Source: Takifugu bimaculatus
Taxonomy: Eukaryota > Chordata > Actinopteri > Tetraodontiformes > Tetraodontidae
DNA length: 64,000 bases
Assembly: GCA_004026145.2 (NCBI GenBank)
Contig: CP034996.1
Location: forward strand, 13,389,641 to 13,453,640
Direction: 5' to 3'
The position numbers were made by a program, and so were the translations under genes. The first letter of the stretch is position 1. The number at the start of each line of letters is the position of its first letter. The notes beneath the pieces were generated by a model. That model was not told the DNA's origin and searched no databases. It saw nothing but the letters and a program-made list of their open reading frames with translations. Below, piece by piece: positions 1-14,000 of this stretch.

Positions 1-2976
1 TAACACACTCGAAAGCATTCCTCCTGCTGGCCTTTGTAGCTCTTATCAAGATCCATCTTTAGCGAGCTGCAAAATTTCCTCTAATGTTAATTAAACAACA
101 GACGATTCAATCCAATAATCAGGTTTCTGCTCCAGAGTGACAACCGTTGAGCATCTCCCATCTAACAGATTCTTAAAAACTCCAAAGAGATAAACCAGAA
201 GCAGATTGAAACAGGGAACCTTCCAGCTATTAGGCAACTAACACATCACACATTCATTGAACCGCTCCGATTCAGAAATATTTACTCGGACACCTGTAAA
301 GCTCCGGCTAAAATAAATGGAAAGGGAAGAGCAGCGGGAGCTACTGGCCATCACTACTGATCAAACCACCAACAATGGTGCCCTGAACAACCTGACAGGC
401 CTGTCTTGCTAAAGGAATATCATTCTTAATCTGTGAGGTCGGGGCTGCAGACAAAAGAGAACCTACAAAGCATGAACTGTCACACAATGTCAAAGTGAGA
501 AAGAACAATCTGGGCTGTGAGATTCCAATATCTTACGCTACAATGATAACGGGACACAGCCGTGACAGGAGACCTCTGCGAGTCGGCCCGCCGACCGTCC
601 TCACAAAACAATCGGAAGTCGTACAGGGTGGACGCAGAAGGTTTAACACCTAGCGACCAACGCCGGGGTGTCAGAATGACGCCACCCAGTCAAAAAAGTC
701 ATGAACCTAAAGAACCTAAAGAAATCCCAACCGCTGAGGTTTCCTTTAAAGGTGTGCCAGAATGGCTACAAATAATTCCCAGCCTCTTCTGTTGATGGCA
801 TAAAACATCGGCCATGTAAACATGTAAGAACAATCGGAGAGCATTATAAAATAAAGGAAGTGTCAACTGTACTTTGGCCCTGCTTTAATCCCACAGCGGG
901 TTGCACTAAAGTCTTTACAGCCTCATCACCCTGGTCAGAAATGACAAATTATGCATTCAAATAGATCGTCGGGGATGTTGCTAACAGCCAGGGCCACCTC
1001 GGGGAGGTCAAAGAATTTGGAACCCCCCCCCCCATTACACCTCCCTGACACTGAACCGTGAATTTTGAGCAGGCCGTAGCAGCTCGGCTTCATGTGCCAG
1101 TGTGAAAGAGAGTTCAGTCACGCTGTCAATAGCTTCTGCAGAGGTAACGACAGCAGAAGCTGGAATGTGTGTTTATTTTTATGCCAGGATTTTTTTTTTT
1201 TCCCCATTGGCTAAGCAGCTGGCCGGGCCCATACAATTACAGGGGAAACATTGATTCTTCAATGACCTTTCTTCCACCAGATGCTAGTACTGAGTACACT
1301 GCATATAGCTCCACTTGTGTTCGTAATAATTGCGCACAACAAGCCTGTATTGTCTGTATCTCCGAGAGCACGTGCGTGCACAGAGGCTTTGATAAGAGGT
1401 CTTGAGAGCTATAGTGAGGACCATGCCCTCCTATTCTCTGTCCTGGCTAGCAGACCATCCTCATTACTGTCAGTCAGCATCAGGTTTAGAGGTGCCAGGC
1501 TCCTGCACAGCCCTCTGTCCTCTCTAGACCCCACCAGCAGTGGCCTGGCTGACGACTGCCATTCGTGAGCATTGTAAGAAGCCCTCGATCCCCTAGAAAA
1601 CCTAATTACTCTCCACCCGCAACCAAGGAGACCGGAGCTGACTAAGAGCGAGGCAGAGAAAAGAGGAATCACACACATGTACACTCAAATAATAAGTGCT
1701 CAGGCAATTTTTCAAACACCAGGAAGGTTGTGCAAGCGTTAACCGTGCGGTGGTGAATAAATGCATCGCACCTAGCATTTAGCTATCTATTGAAAAGTGT
1801 AAGAAGGCACACAGATTACGTTCATTGTGTTTTAAATGCATGCAAAGAGAAGTGAATGTCAGTGCATAGCTTTGAGGGGTCCTTTAAATGGGTCACTCAG
1901 TTGGTGATTGTGTCTGACCAGCAAACAAACAGTCATTCATATGTCAGTGCTCTGGCCCCGTTTTCATCTGGAGCAGTTCCACAGAGGCCACTGAAAGCAA
2001 AAGAGCTCACGGGTCAAGGATTTAAACCCACCTCCAGCTTCAGCACACTAGCCATTACCACACATCTCGTGTCATGCTTTATCTAAAGGAAGGTTTATTT
2101 ATGTTGGCTCCACAAGTGTTGTTTTTCTTTATTTATTCCCCCCCCCCTCTGGCTTGAGAGGAGAGTGACAGCGAAGAATTCCCATCAACTGGCTTGTCAC
2201 TTTCCCGTCGTCTTGTGTCTGACTCGCGGTTTCGGTGAAACGTCGGAGCGTCTGCTGGTGTCAGTTGTAAAAACCCCATTCCAATTTATTTTTGAGAAAT
2301 ACAGCAAATATCTTTTCAGTCGGGCATCTTGGTTGCTCACCGGGATAAGACCTGTGCCATACGCCTTGAAATGCGACGTCAGGTGTGGATAATAGGCTGC
2401 ACAACAAAGCATGTCTTCTCTTTTCTCCACTTGGTGCCGTCTCCACTGTGAGAATCGCTTTAAAAGAAATGTCTAATGAAAAAAAACAATGTTCTTGCCC
2501 ATAATAAATATTTGGGCAAGCTCACCGTCATAAACTGCGGAGCTGAACAAAGACCTTGATATGGCATCCGGCACCACATTAAATACTTTTGTCCTTGAAT
2601 ATTCTTTCAGACTGGTGCAGCTGTGCAGATCCGAGTTGGAACGAGGAAGCTGGTGCTTTTAATAAACTCACAGGGACATTCAAAGTGGCTGGCAGCGACG
2701 GAGGTTTCATTTTCCCAGCAGTGAGCCGTGTCATTTAAAATAAGGATCATTTTGAGAAGGGGGGGGGATATCATAATGCTAAATCTAGATCAAATAACTG
2801 AGCAAGGTGCGAGCCTGGATTTACAAGGTCTTGTAATCCTAAAAGACAGAAAAATCAGAACACCGAAGCGCAGAGACAGAGAACAGGTAAGATCAGGAGA
2901 CGGCAAGAAAGGGGCGAAATGAAATGAGAGAAGTTTGTTTTGAATTCATCGGTAAAATATGCAGGCCGGTGCCTCC

Positions 2977-3459
2977 TTAAAGGGTCAGTGTATCACCTAC
3001 AAACCAGCAGAGGTGTCATTAAAGAAGTAGAGTTTTGCTGAGAGGGGTGGCGGCAAAGTGATCAAACGAATAAAAGCTGGATTTGGAACACGCTGTACTG
3101 ACAGGAAAATAAAGTCAATAAATTGCTTAATCTAAAGTCTTGTTTATTTGACAAAAACAGTTAATAACAGCATACAGGTGCTGTCAGCTAATGTGTTTGT
3201 GGTATTGTGGCTAACTAACCCTTCAACACACCAGTGTCAGACAGCACAGGAATATAAAAAAATAACTGATCGACACCAGCAGCTCCTGTTTTCTGCTAAG
3301 TAAAATGGCTGTTTTTTTGACAAAGCACTCAGGTGGCTTTGGGGAAAGCATAATAAGATATAATGGGTTTAATTTCCTGTCGGCTACTGTTGGTAATACA
3401 CGGCGCCGTTTTAAAGTACCCCATACAAACCCACTTCAAATCCAAAACTATCCCTTTAA
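2977..3459. mobile_element. piggyBac-like MITE (non-autonomous)
   Basis: The segment is bounded by TTAA on both sides (2977-2980 and 3456-3459), the piggyBac target-site duplication. Its ends form imperfect inverted repeats: AGGGTCAGTGT on the left against AGGGATAGTTT read inward from the right. The 483 bp interior is AT-rich without a usable ORF, so it would be mobilised in trans. The exact family is not recognised, and the match could be coincidental because TTAA is short. Confidence 0.5.
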
Positions 3460-3890
3460 CGCAGGGTGAGTTCGGGAGGTTGTGTATGTGCGCGAGTTCA
3501 TTGGTACCGGGCGAAACTTGCTAGCATGATATGCTAGTTGGGGACAAAGATTCTTCATAAGTGTAAAAAAATTCATAGAATAGAATAGAAGGTCTTTAGA
3601 ATTATAAAGAAATGAATCTCTAGCAATAAAAATAATGTGTTTTGGTCATGTTATGTGTCAAAGAAACGCACATGGCTAATGTGTAACATGAAAAATGCAA
3701 ACTTAATTGTAGGGAATTTATTCGATCTACACTGAATATTATCTATGGCCATAGCGAATAAATAGCGGCGACATTTTCTGTCCGGATCGACCAGCCATAC
3801 CTGAGATGGTCAGATATTCTTCTGCAGAACAGACCTGGCCCCTGACAGGAGCGGGTGGCGAGGTGGGGGGAGTGCTGGACACTTTGTCAT

Positions 3891-3998
3891 TCACAGACAG
3901 AGGGGAAGATTGATAAAGAAAGAGGCAGAGCGAAAAAGAGAAAGTGACATACAAAGAGAGAGAGTGAGACAAAGAGAGAGGCAAAGAGAAAGCGAGGG
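3891..3998. repeat. GA-rich low-complexity tract
   Basis: An imperfect purine-rich run of GAGA, AAAGAGAGAG and related units in msi2 intron 5. It generates spurious Ser/Leu-rich ORFs on the minus strand. Confidence 0.75.
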
Positions 3999-5772
3999 CT
4001 CCAGCTGCCAGAGATAAGCAGACTCTAACAGCAGGCCATGAACAGGGACGCCACATTCACAGCCGTCACAGGCTGGAGTAAAATTCACTTACTTTGATCC
4101 TAGTTTTGAATGATGGCCCAGAATTACCTCCTCTGGTTTAGTGGCACAGTGCACCAGCCTCCTCGCTGACATTCGGGCAAAGCATTTAAAACGGGTCATT
4201 TTTGGGACAGAAAGCCGTCATCGAACATCCCTCCCCACCCAAAAAAAACAATGTAAATAAAGTGGCTATCTGGAAGTGTTGTCACAGATGCTGCAGCACA
4301 CCTCTATTCTTCATCGCCAGCCTGCCTGCGGTGCGCTGACAACCTGTTCTGGATGGCTTGCATGGTAAATCAGCTCGTGGAGGTGTGAGGAAAGGGTTAC
4401 GCCCCCGACTCTGGATGGGGTCGTCGCTCCTTCCTTTCTTTTCCGTAACAAGGCGTCCCAACTCATCTCCCACTGAAGTGGCCACAGTCCCACTGGCAAT
4501 TAAAATCATGCTGGGACACGCCACGCTCCTGCGCGCCTCCGTTGTGGGAAACAAAAGGAGTGGCGCCGGCCAGCAATTGAGTGGTAAATCTCAAGCAACC
4601 GCTACTTTGATTTCGGCAGGAAATCGGCCCCGTTCACATCTCTCGGCGCGAGCCTTACCGGAAGATATCAAAGACAGGCGCAGCGAGAAACTACCACAGC
4701 TCACCTTGCGCCTTTAATCACTCGAAACACAGCGGCAGGAGGAAAATGGCGTGCGGGTTTTTCTTGTCAGCAAATTTCAACATGCTTGGACATTTCAAAA
4801 CAAAATCGTGAAACAAGGTTGAAAAATGTGACGGCTGACGTTTGTAACGATTGGTTGAGGAGAATAACTGTTAAAAAGCGTGTGTGAGGACTGACTGCAC
4901 GGGGCTCAAACACACACCGACTGGCAGTTTAAATGCAAAAAAAAGAGAAATGTTTCGCAACCCCTATGCGAGAAAACGGAGACATCAAGGTTCTGTTAAA
5001 TATGCGATTATACGCATCTGAGGATTATTGAGGCTGTGTTGGGGTGCTGCATCACACATCAATAGCAACATGCTTAATGAGGGAGGCAAATGTTTCACTG
5101 TTGTCAACTGACAATGAAATGAGATGCATAAGGATCAGCGTGATTCATCTGAAAAAAAAGGTGTTCGACTGACTGATCACATCTTACATTCGCTTCAAAG
5201 GTACTCATCAAAGCCGCATATTGCAATCTCAGTGAAGAGTTTTAATGGTTCGTTCGGTGCTTATGAAATCCACTATCCAATTTCCTGGGGTCACCCTTGT
5301 AATGCAATGATTCTGTGGCGGGAAAAAAAAAGGGGGTGGGGGGGGGGGTAATGAATATATTGTGCTGATTCTATCTGTTCTCATAACGAGACGTTTTCGG
5401 AAACAAGCGCCGGAAAAACCGCGATACCAACGACGGAATTAGATCAAGTAAATTCGGCTTCAATTAAACGATCTGCGCTTGGCGACGCTAAAACACGTGC
5501 GCTGAAATCCCAGCATCCAAAGGCTTCTTTCCATCTAATAAAGCCTCGGACCAGCTGAGCAGGCTACAGATAGACGGGGCATGAATGAACTTTCTGAACG
5601 CAGCGGCATTCTGTAATCCTTCCATTCTCAGCCGTCACTCACCTGCAGATAAAATTTGATCCCTGAATATTTGCGAGCCGGCGTGCATTGATAGCGCTGA
5701 CATAACCTGGAAGAAGGAGTGTTTTGGATTTTAATTTGTCCACTTTTGTCATGGGAGAAGCTTTGGTGTGTG

Positions 5773-5776
<4 letters not shown>

Positions 5777-5803
<27 letters not shown>
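5777..5803. repeat. (TG)n microsatellite
   Basis: About 13 perfect TG units in msi2 intron 5. Confidence 0.9.
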
Positions 5804-8030
5804 CCTGTTTTCTCTGATTGACAGGTTCTGTGCTAAATCTTCAAGTGCAAATGTTGAGGCATCAGCACCCAGTCAGGGCGCATCCATTCCTCCGTAAGGT
5901 TGCAGAAATCTGCATCTCATGTGCGAGCCCTGCCGGAATAATTAAAGGCCCCGCTGTGCCTCTCTAAGCACCTCTGCACGCTGGGACTGTCCATGCTTTA
6001 GGGCAGTGTCAGTTATGTCTGCTGATACAAGTTGTTTTCCCTGTGATCCTGTCATTCCAGCACAAACACCTTCGGTTGTTTACGGCGGAATGTCCTCTGT
6101 GTTCACCTTCACTTCCTGTCTGTTTTCAACATTAGTCTACGTGCTGTACATACTCTAGAGTTTTACCTTCCCGCAGCATTCAGCCCGGGGAGGTCATTGG
6201 CAGGCTGAGTTCTGAGGTCATTGTTCGCCGTGAGAAAATTAAGGCTGAGTGGTCTCGTCACGATTTACTCGCCATCCAGGCACCTGCCAAGGCGCGCCGC
6301 TTTAAATGAGCGCGAGGCCCATTCAACAGCTGCATAAGCAGCCCGGCAGGCAGATAGTGGAGGGGGAGCGGGACAAAAGGAAGCAAAATGCAAAACAGAG
6401 AAGACTTATGAAATGAGAACATAAAGGGACTTCTTTTAAAAGGTCTTAAATCAATTGAACAGATAGTACAAACCCATGCAATGTTAATCTATCTGGTTTA
6501 ATCCCATTGCTTTAAAATCCTTTATAATCCACATTCAATACATCCATTTTTCTTCTCTAACAAGCTTGCCCGATAGCCATTGGCACAGGGGTCTTTGCCA
6601 TGGCACACACGCTATTACCGGTGACACTATTTTACGTTGTGAATCGAGGAAGATGGAAATTCCAAATGGCCAAATACGGCTTCCTTGATTCATTGCTGGG
6701 AACAAATCTAAACAGGACTTTCCTCTCTGCTCTAAAATTGGAAGAACACAGAGCTGTTTTACTGTACCCCTGACCTTAACTTGCACAAAACAGAAGCAAT
6801 AGTTAAAAGTGATATACTGGCGGTGTGAGGAGTGTGGAGAAACGCTGGTAGTTTTTCAACCATATGCCGATATCCTTAAGTCACCATGTGCTCCGGCTTT
6901 GAAAGCTCGCACTGCCAATTCTACATTTGAAACCTGACCAACTCTTTAACAATATCCCTCTCTGATCCGCTGGGAAGGAGAAAATCTATTATCGATTTCC
7001 ACCTGGTTTGGGTGGTAAAAGCCCTGATAGTGATGCTGAATGGCGCGGTGCTGTGCTGTGCCACAGCCTGCAGAATCAAACCGGGGGATGGTGTGAGAGG
7101 GCACGTCAACAAAGACCTCGAATACGCCACAGCACCATCTGCACACGCTGAATATTTAATTGTCGATTGAACTGCTCGAGACCAGTAATCAAGAAAAGAG
7201 AAAGATAATGCGCATTATGAGGAGCTCATACGACAGTTCCTGTGTGATTGGCTTCTTGTTTCAATCATCTATTCTTTGAATGCTAATTGTAACTATTTCT
7301 CATCAGCGCCACAATTAAAGATATTTCTAAATCACACGTCAGCCAACGCCACTCAGCAGCAAAAGCTACAGAAAACAACTCAATAGACATAATTCAGCCC
7401 ACAAATGTAATTCATCACTGTCAGTGACAAGGCGCCATTCATTTCTAACAAATTCAGCCAGGCTAACGCTGAGCTATTCACTCCGCAATATACCACCGTC
7501 ATTTTACACTAATGCGCACCTTCCAAATCTGAGATGTTGATTTCACAAATTCTCCCCCATCACAACAGGTTAAAGCTTTCAGAAACGTTGGAAAAAACCT
7601 TCTGCAAAGACATATTCAGTTGCTTTAGGTGCAATAAAGCCGAATGTTAGGAGGGGAACTGGCCAAAATTACACGATTATTCAGGGAGTGGTTGGTTGCT
7701 TTTTTTTAACTTTGCCATTTAAAACAGCTATACTCAGGCATGGCAAGCAAAGAGAAGCGTTAACATCCTTATGAAGGTATAAAACAGTGCGGTAAAACAA
7801 CACCACCTCAACGTTCATCCTGTGTAAATGTGTGGCAGTATTGTATGACTAAGTTTAATTACTTTGTTCAGACAAAATATACAGGGTGAGAACGACGGCT
7901 ATTGCTCTACAATAACAGAGAGACAACCGTGGCTCTTTATATTTGCCATGTGAACACAAAATTAGGTAAGCTGCTGACGTGAGACATAATCATTTTCTTT
8001 GAGCAGGGTCAGTGACCAATTTATTCTTAC

Positions 8031-8072
8031 CTTAGGCTGGGCGCGACGGGGAAAGGCAACCTTAGGATCAAT
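8031..8072 (-). CDS. msi2: msi2 coding exon 5 (linker)
   Basis: A 42-nt, 14-codon exon with acceptor CATTCTCAG and donor GTAAGA. It encodes [14 protein letters not shown], which is invariant in vertebrate Musashi proteins as remembered, between RRM1 and RRM2. It lies 9.15 kb downstream of exon 4, in keeping with the long introns in the 3' half of MSI2 genes. Confidence 0.95.
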
Positions 8073-11000
8073 CTGAGAATGAGAAAAGAATAGCAAGAGA
8101 GTTATTAACAGAGAAGATGTGATATTGTAAGGCAATGAAAAATGTGTCTCTTCGTCGTGAGCCCACAGAAAGACGGGAGAGCAGGCTCAGGAATACTGCA
8201 AATAGTGGCTTTCTGAGAGCAGCATGAATGTTTCATAGTCATATAGTCACTCATGAGCACGGTGGTGAAAGATGCATGCGAGACCATGCAAATATAAACA
8301 TCCTTCTAGGCCATGGAGGACGGAACCAGGTGAAATAAAAACAGCATTTGCCTCTCTTTCCCCACAGCTGGCAAATCTGGCGTTTACACTTGTGGAGACA
8401 ATGGCTTGCAGCACGGGGAGCCGCTTTTCATTGCCAGTAGCCATGGATAATGGTTAGTGCTTCTTGTATAATTAAAGATTAGCATCATATAATTAAGATG
8501 CTTTTCACTGGCACGAGACGCGACTTCTTCTGTTCCGATTGCTTACGTCACAGCACAGTTGTTACTTAAGAGCGCTCCCTGAATGGCTGGCTACTACTCA
8601 ACGCACCAGCAGGTGTTATATGTAAATGTATGAATCCAAGTAGGAAGACTCTCAACGTTCATGTGTCTTCAGTGTAACGTTGCTACTACTGCCAATTCCA
8701 TTTCCAATGTCTGATCAGTTGAGTGTTTCAATAATAGAGGGAGACGACTGGCAGCTGACGGAGCACAAGAGGAGCGGTCTGCATGTGGTCCACTGACCAA
8801 GCTGATTATTTTCATCATCAAGCCGTCTTGCAAAATACAAACACACTGCCTGGGAAAGCATCGTATGTCACATGTGAATGACTGAGTGGCTGATTTAAGG
8901 TGATTTCATTTTGATTCTAATTACAACAAATCTACTTCCTGTGTTTCGGCCTTTCATCTCGCGTGCCGTCATCGCTGAAGAGCACAGAACCGCGGGTGTT
9001 TTATTTTCCCCGTTGTTCCGGACTGTTCGAAATGCCAGCGTAGGTATTGTATCCTGCATTTTCTTTCTCAAAAAGCCCACTGGCCTTAATGGGAAGGGGG
9101 GATAACGATGTCCTTTATCACTCGGTGAAGGTGCAGTGGAACACTTTGTTGTCGGTTCAGTTCCCAATGACCTCATTTGTGGGGAACAACATATTTTAAT
9201 CTATCGGTAAACGAGCCTCTTTTCGACCAGCTTACACAACTGCATCACCAGTTCCACTGTTCAGAACCCAGAGCGTTGGCTCAGTGTTCTCTTCTTGTGC
9301 GGCCGGTCGCTCCAAAAGGTTAAATCCTGCGCTGTGTAAGTTATGCACCGATACACCGAGCCCAGCCATCCTGTTGGCCGTGGTGGCGACACAGGCACGC
9401 GTTTTCAGCAGGAATCGCTGATTGAATATGACAGAGGGAAAATGAGAGTCTGAGGTCGGCGACGCCTCCAGACGTAGCCAAATAACCAGCAGGATGCATC
9501 AGATCAGCCTGATTCTCCATCTTGCGCTTGTTATCTCATTAGCTTAATTTTTTGGGGCTAATTTCAGTGCTCTGGAGGTATGTGGCCGCATCCGCCTAAC
9601 CTTTACAACAAAGGAAACCATCTCAAACAGCAGTTTATTATTCAAATTTGTGGTCCTTTGATGCTAGAGAGAATTTCTGAGGTATTTATGTAATTTTGGT
9701 TTTTTGATATGATAAGACTGATTCAAACAAAAGCTCAGCCGGGCATCTCCCTGCCGTAGTGAAATGTTTACAAATTATATACCAATTTCATGCATTCCAA
9801 AAAGTCTCCCGGCACAGATGGACTTATTCAAGAATAGAATTCGAGAAGATGCCGTCTTCCTGCTGCGACAAACAATGAAAAGAAAATGAATCAAGGAGCG
9901 CGAGTGGAAAAAGCGCACCATCTGCACCGATCAATTAAGGCAATGAGAACGGCTACGTTTTAATGTGTTTGAAGGGAAACCGTGATGTGCAATGTCATTG
10001 TCATCCTTTCAGTCGGTCTCAATTATTACCCTTATCTTTCTAAATCAGATCAAAATGAGAAATGAATTCAATAACACCTGTGTAGGGGCAACCCTGCTTG
10101 TAATGAATTTCATTTAAAGATTTGTTTTAGCACTTAGCCCCAGGCATAACCAATTCAAACTCAATTATTTTGGGTGTCCTATTTGAGCAAAGACAACACA
10201 TTATGCTTTGAATACTGAAGTCCCGTATTTGGTAATAGATCTTCCTCTGCAAGCCTATACAAAACATATTAAACTACATTTCATTATGAAGCATAAACTA
10301 ATTGTTTTCATGTCCTGCTGAGAATTCCCATTCAGTCAGAGGCTTCCAGTATCACCATGCGCAGGAAGGCGTTTAACACAGCAGCCGCGGAGGTCATAGA
10401 GCTTCCTGTCAGTTTAAAATATTACAATTATCAAAAAGAGACCATTACAGTCTCCCAATTGTGTTAAATGAGGCCATAATACTGCAGATTGTAAAATCAC
10501 AGCAATGCACCCAAATTAGGCAACGAGGACTTACGAACGAACCCTTCTGAGAAACGCTGTAGCTGCACCTTTTTAGGTCACAACTTATGATGAATAGCTC
10601 CGGAAAGTAACGGGAGACTATAAGGACGGCAGGTAGAGCAACCGTTTCCCTTCAGACCCGCACATTCATTAGCAGAGGAGCCTAACGACAGGCACATTAC
10701 ATCCGCCGGCGCCTCCCGCACAGATACGGACCTCACTGAACCACAAATTAAACATTTTTGGAATGTAACCTGCACATACCATCAAGGTTCGACATTCCGG
10801 TCCATTTTCGCTTATTTGCATAAGACACATTAGCCTGTTAATATTAATGGAAAATTGCGATTTATTTTGCTCGTTCAGGAGGAACTGTGGTTTTATTGGG
10901 CGCGCTGTAATTTTCTGTACATTAATCTTCAACTGAAGGCAACGTGTTTAGACAGTCTGCAGTTCGGTGGAAAGAAACGCTCCAGTCACAAATCACGAGG

Positions 11001-14000
11001 AGAGCGCATGTTAAAATCCAAGCAGGACAGAGCTGCTGTAACACTGTGTGTTAAAAGATGAAGACATAAGCGTGGCGTCCAAAGACAGAGCGCCCATCCG
11101 GCTGGATCTGTGAGATATCGCATCATGGCAGTAAAAGTATTTTATTAACCCCTCCGCGAGAAACGTCTTTATCGTGCAAGCATCAGCTGACAACCTAAAC
11201 AGCACATAAATATTTAGAAACCAGACTTGGCGCTGGAAGAATCTGCCCTGAATATAAATGTTCTTCACCTTTAAACATTAAGTTTTATTTGTTGCCAGAT
11301 TAGCTGCTCAAATCAGCGTAGACACCTAGAATCTATGGCGTTCACGCCGGAGTATGAAGGTTATTGAGACCGTAAACATTATTGAGAGGCAGCGAAATGA
11401 ACTTGGCTTTGATTGGCTTGACTGATGTGCAACTGAGAAGATCTGCAGCTGATCCCCACGATGCTGCCTCGCTCTGAGTAAAAGCAGGAGGATGCAGAAG
11501 CGCTCTGAGCGGAGCCAGATCCCCAATATCACAGCGCTCAAAAATGCCAAAACCTCAGCTGCCGACTGCAAATGGAAGTTGCTCTGTGGAATTAAGATAA
11601 TTAAGACGTAGCAAATCCAAACCAACCACTGACTTTATTATTTAATGCAGAAACCAACAAAAACAAGCACAATACAGTAAACAATAGGGCAGGCTACAAT
11701 TTAAAACTACATTATCTACGCTTGTGCGTGAAAGCAGCGCCGTCATCTGTTACCTCAGCGACGGGCTAGTTTTTACATTTGACAAATGCAAACAAAGAGA
11801 GTGACGATGAGGCGCATAAAGAAAGGCACTGATCACGCAGATGCTCTTATTACGCGAGTTAGCTCAGAAAAACTCCCGAATTATGGTACTTTTCAACGGC
11901 AGAATCATCAATCAGAATCAAGAAGCATTGCGACGCTTGTCAGGATTCGGCCCGTTTTATGGAAAACGTGGGATAGAAATGATACAGCGTGTATTTTGCT
12001 ACACACACTATGTGATTGTTTACATTTGTTAACAGCAAGACAGCAAAATGATGGCTTTGAACCCCCCCCTGCCAACAAAATAAAACCAGCCTGTTTACTT
12101 TTATCCTGCAAGAACATTAACTTTACAATAATGGTGATCATTATATAAGAAAAACATGGAGAATGTTGTTTAAAGTGCATTTATTTGGGACGTCAGGTAA
12201 ACAGACATTGTGATTTACAGTCGGTCTTGCAGTTAAATGTGGGTGTACTGTTGGCACCATCTGCTTTTCTATTGATGCAGTGTGAGTGTTATGTTCTTCC
12301 ACTGACTCTCCAGAATGCTTCTTGCTATGTGGTTTTAATACGGTACCTTTTTTTTAAAAAGCTCTTCAATTACTGCCTTTGGGACAATTTGGCGACGTGC
12401 GCGTCGTGGATAAACCCCACGCGCGCGACCGACGAGGCCCTACCGGGGAAACGGGACGTACAGAAGCCCCCGGGGCGGGTGACGTAACCTCGGGGTGCTA
12501 GTTTGCGTCTCCCTGGAGGACGTGGCCCTTTACATCACAAAAGGGGTGTGAGCAAAAGGAACAGTTTGATACCCTTGTGTTGTGTGATGAAACGTCCTCT
12601 CCCACAGAAGTAAAGCGCACTCACTAAAGACATCACACGGGCTGATATGTCAGCGTTATAAATGAGAGCAGACCAAGAGCAATAGCCCCATCCCCACCCC
12701 ACTATGTTTTATCTTCCACAGCCTTTTAGCATGGGGTCTCTGAGGGCCGCTTCTGCATGCCACTGTGGGAGATCAGGGCAAAGAAACAGCATATATCTTT
12801 AGTTCATATCTGAGAAAAGGATTTCATACATTAATGTGACTCCCGGGTAAACTCCCGCTCAAGACGTATCTGCACCGTGAGGCGTTTAAACTAAAAGGAG
12901 GGAGAAAATGATCAAAGCTGAGAGTTTCCCCACCTCCCCCAAGCTGGTCCACAGGTGTGCCTGTGTGATACCAATGGAACGGACCAGAAATTAAAACATA
13001 AATGTTTCATATCGCTGCTGTCAATCTTGACCGATTTTCACAGTGGAATAACACCTCAAGAAGGCGGTTTGTTACGCTCCTCAAATCAATAATGACTTTT
13101 TTTTTTTTACCATTGTCATACCCACCACGCAAATTCTGCGGATTTTTTTTCCCCATTTCCCTCCAAAATATGCAATGTTATTACGAGAATAATCCAGATT
13201 CGCAAGTGTTACAAAAGACACTGCATTAGCACGTTGACAAATATCTGCTGCTCTGTATGTAGCGACGAAAGACAGAAACAACATGAACTAATAACGCCGT
13301 CAGCCATAATTAACTGCAGAAGACGGAGCACCTGCTACACCTAAAACACGAGCCAGTCACGAGTTCAGCTCACTGATTCCGCTTTGCTTCCAAACCCTAT
13401 CTGACCGATACGATTACATCCGCACGGAGCAGCTGCTCATCCAGCCAGTTCTCCCTCGGTCCTCCCGGGTTACTTCCCGTCTCACCTGCAACATCATGTA
13501 TATGTTGACCTGGGGGGGTCATTTAATAAAAGGCAGGAATTGCCCCAAGACTATGGGTTTATCCCGCCGGACTAAAAACATGGTGATACGCACGACGTGG
13601 GGATGCGAATTAGACTTATTCCGAGTGGATGATAAATGACGTGCTGTTGCTCCGACTGTTACAATGCGGAGTCTTCGGGAACAGATGCTCGGACTAGCAT
13701 AATTCCAAACTGAACAAAGCATGATGAAAAATGGTAAATATGTTCTGAATTACCAGCATGTGTGTTATAATGCCTCGGGCTGTGCTTCCCCATATGTCTC
13801 ACTCACATTCCTGCTGGTCGGAGTGCTCTCGGAACGGGACAGAAAGCGGGGCACGAGCGAAATGAATTTGTTTTTTTTTTTTACATGGCACAAACAGTAA
13901 CAAAAAGAAAGTGACCTGCCGAGGGCCACGTCGATTCTGGGGTCCTTTTGCATTTGTGGTATGGACCAGTAACACTCGATAGAGCCTGCTGAAGGCAGAC

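Larger units (their letters stand above)
1..8030 (-). other. msi2 intron 5 (part), no exon found
   Basis: Read on both strands, this stretch shows no convincing exon; the next expected one (MVTRTKKIFVGGL, start of RRM2) was not found. It holds a piggyBac-like MITE (2977-3459), a GA-rich tract (about 3891-3998), a (TG)n microsatellite (5777-5803) and G-rich tracts. Scattered AT-rich, TAAT-containing segments could be intronic enhancers, but sequence alone does not show that. Confidence 0.6.

Noticed and set aside
1..8030. Next msi2 exon (start of RRM2)
   Set aside because: Looked for the expected peptide on the minus strand and found no match, so it probably lies beyond the window.
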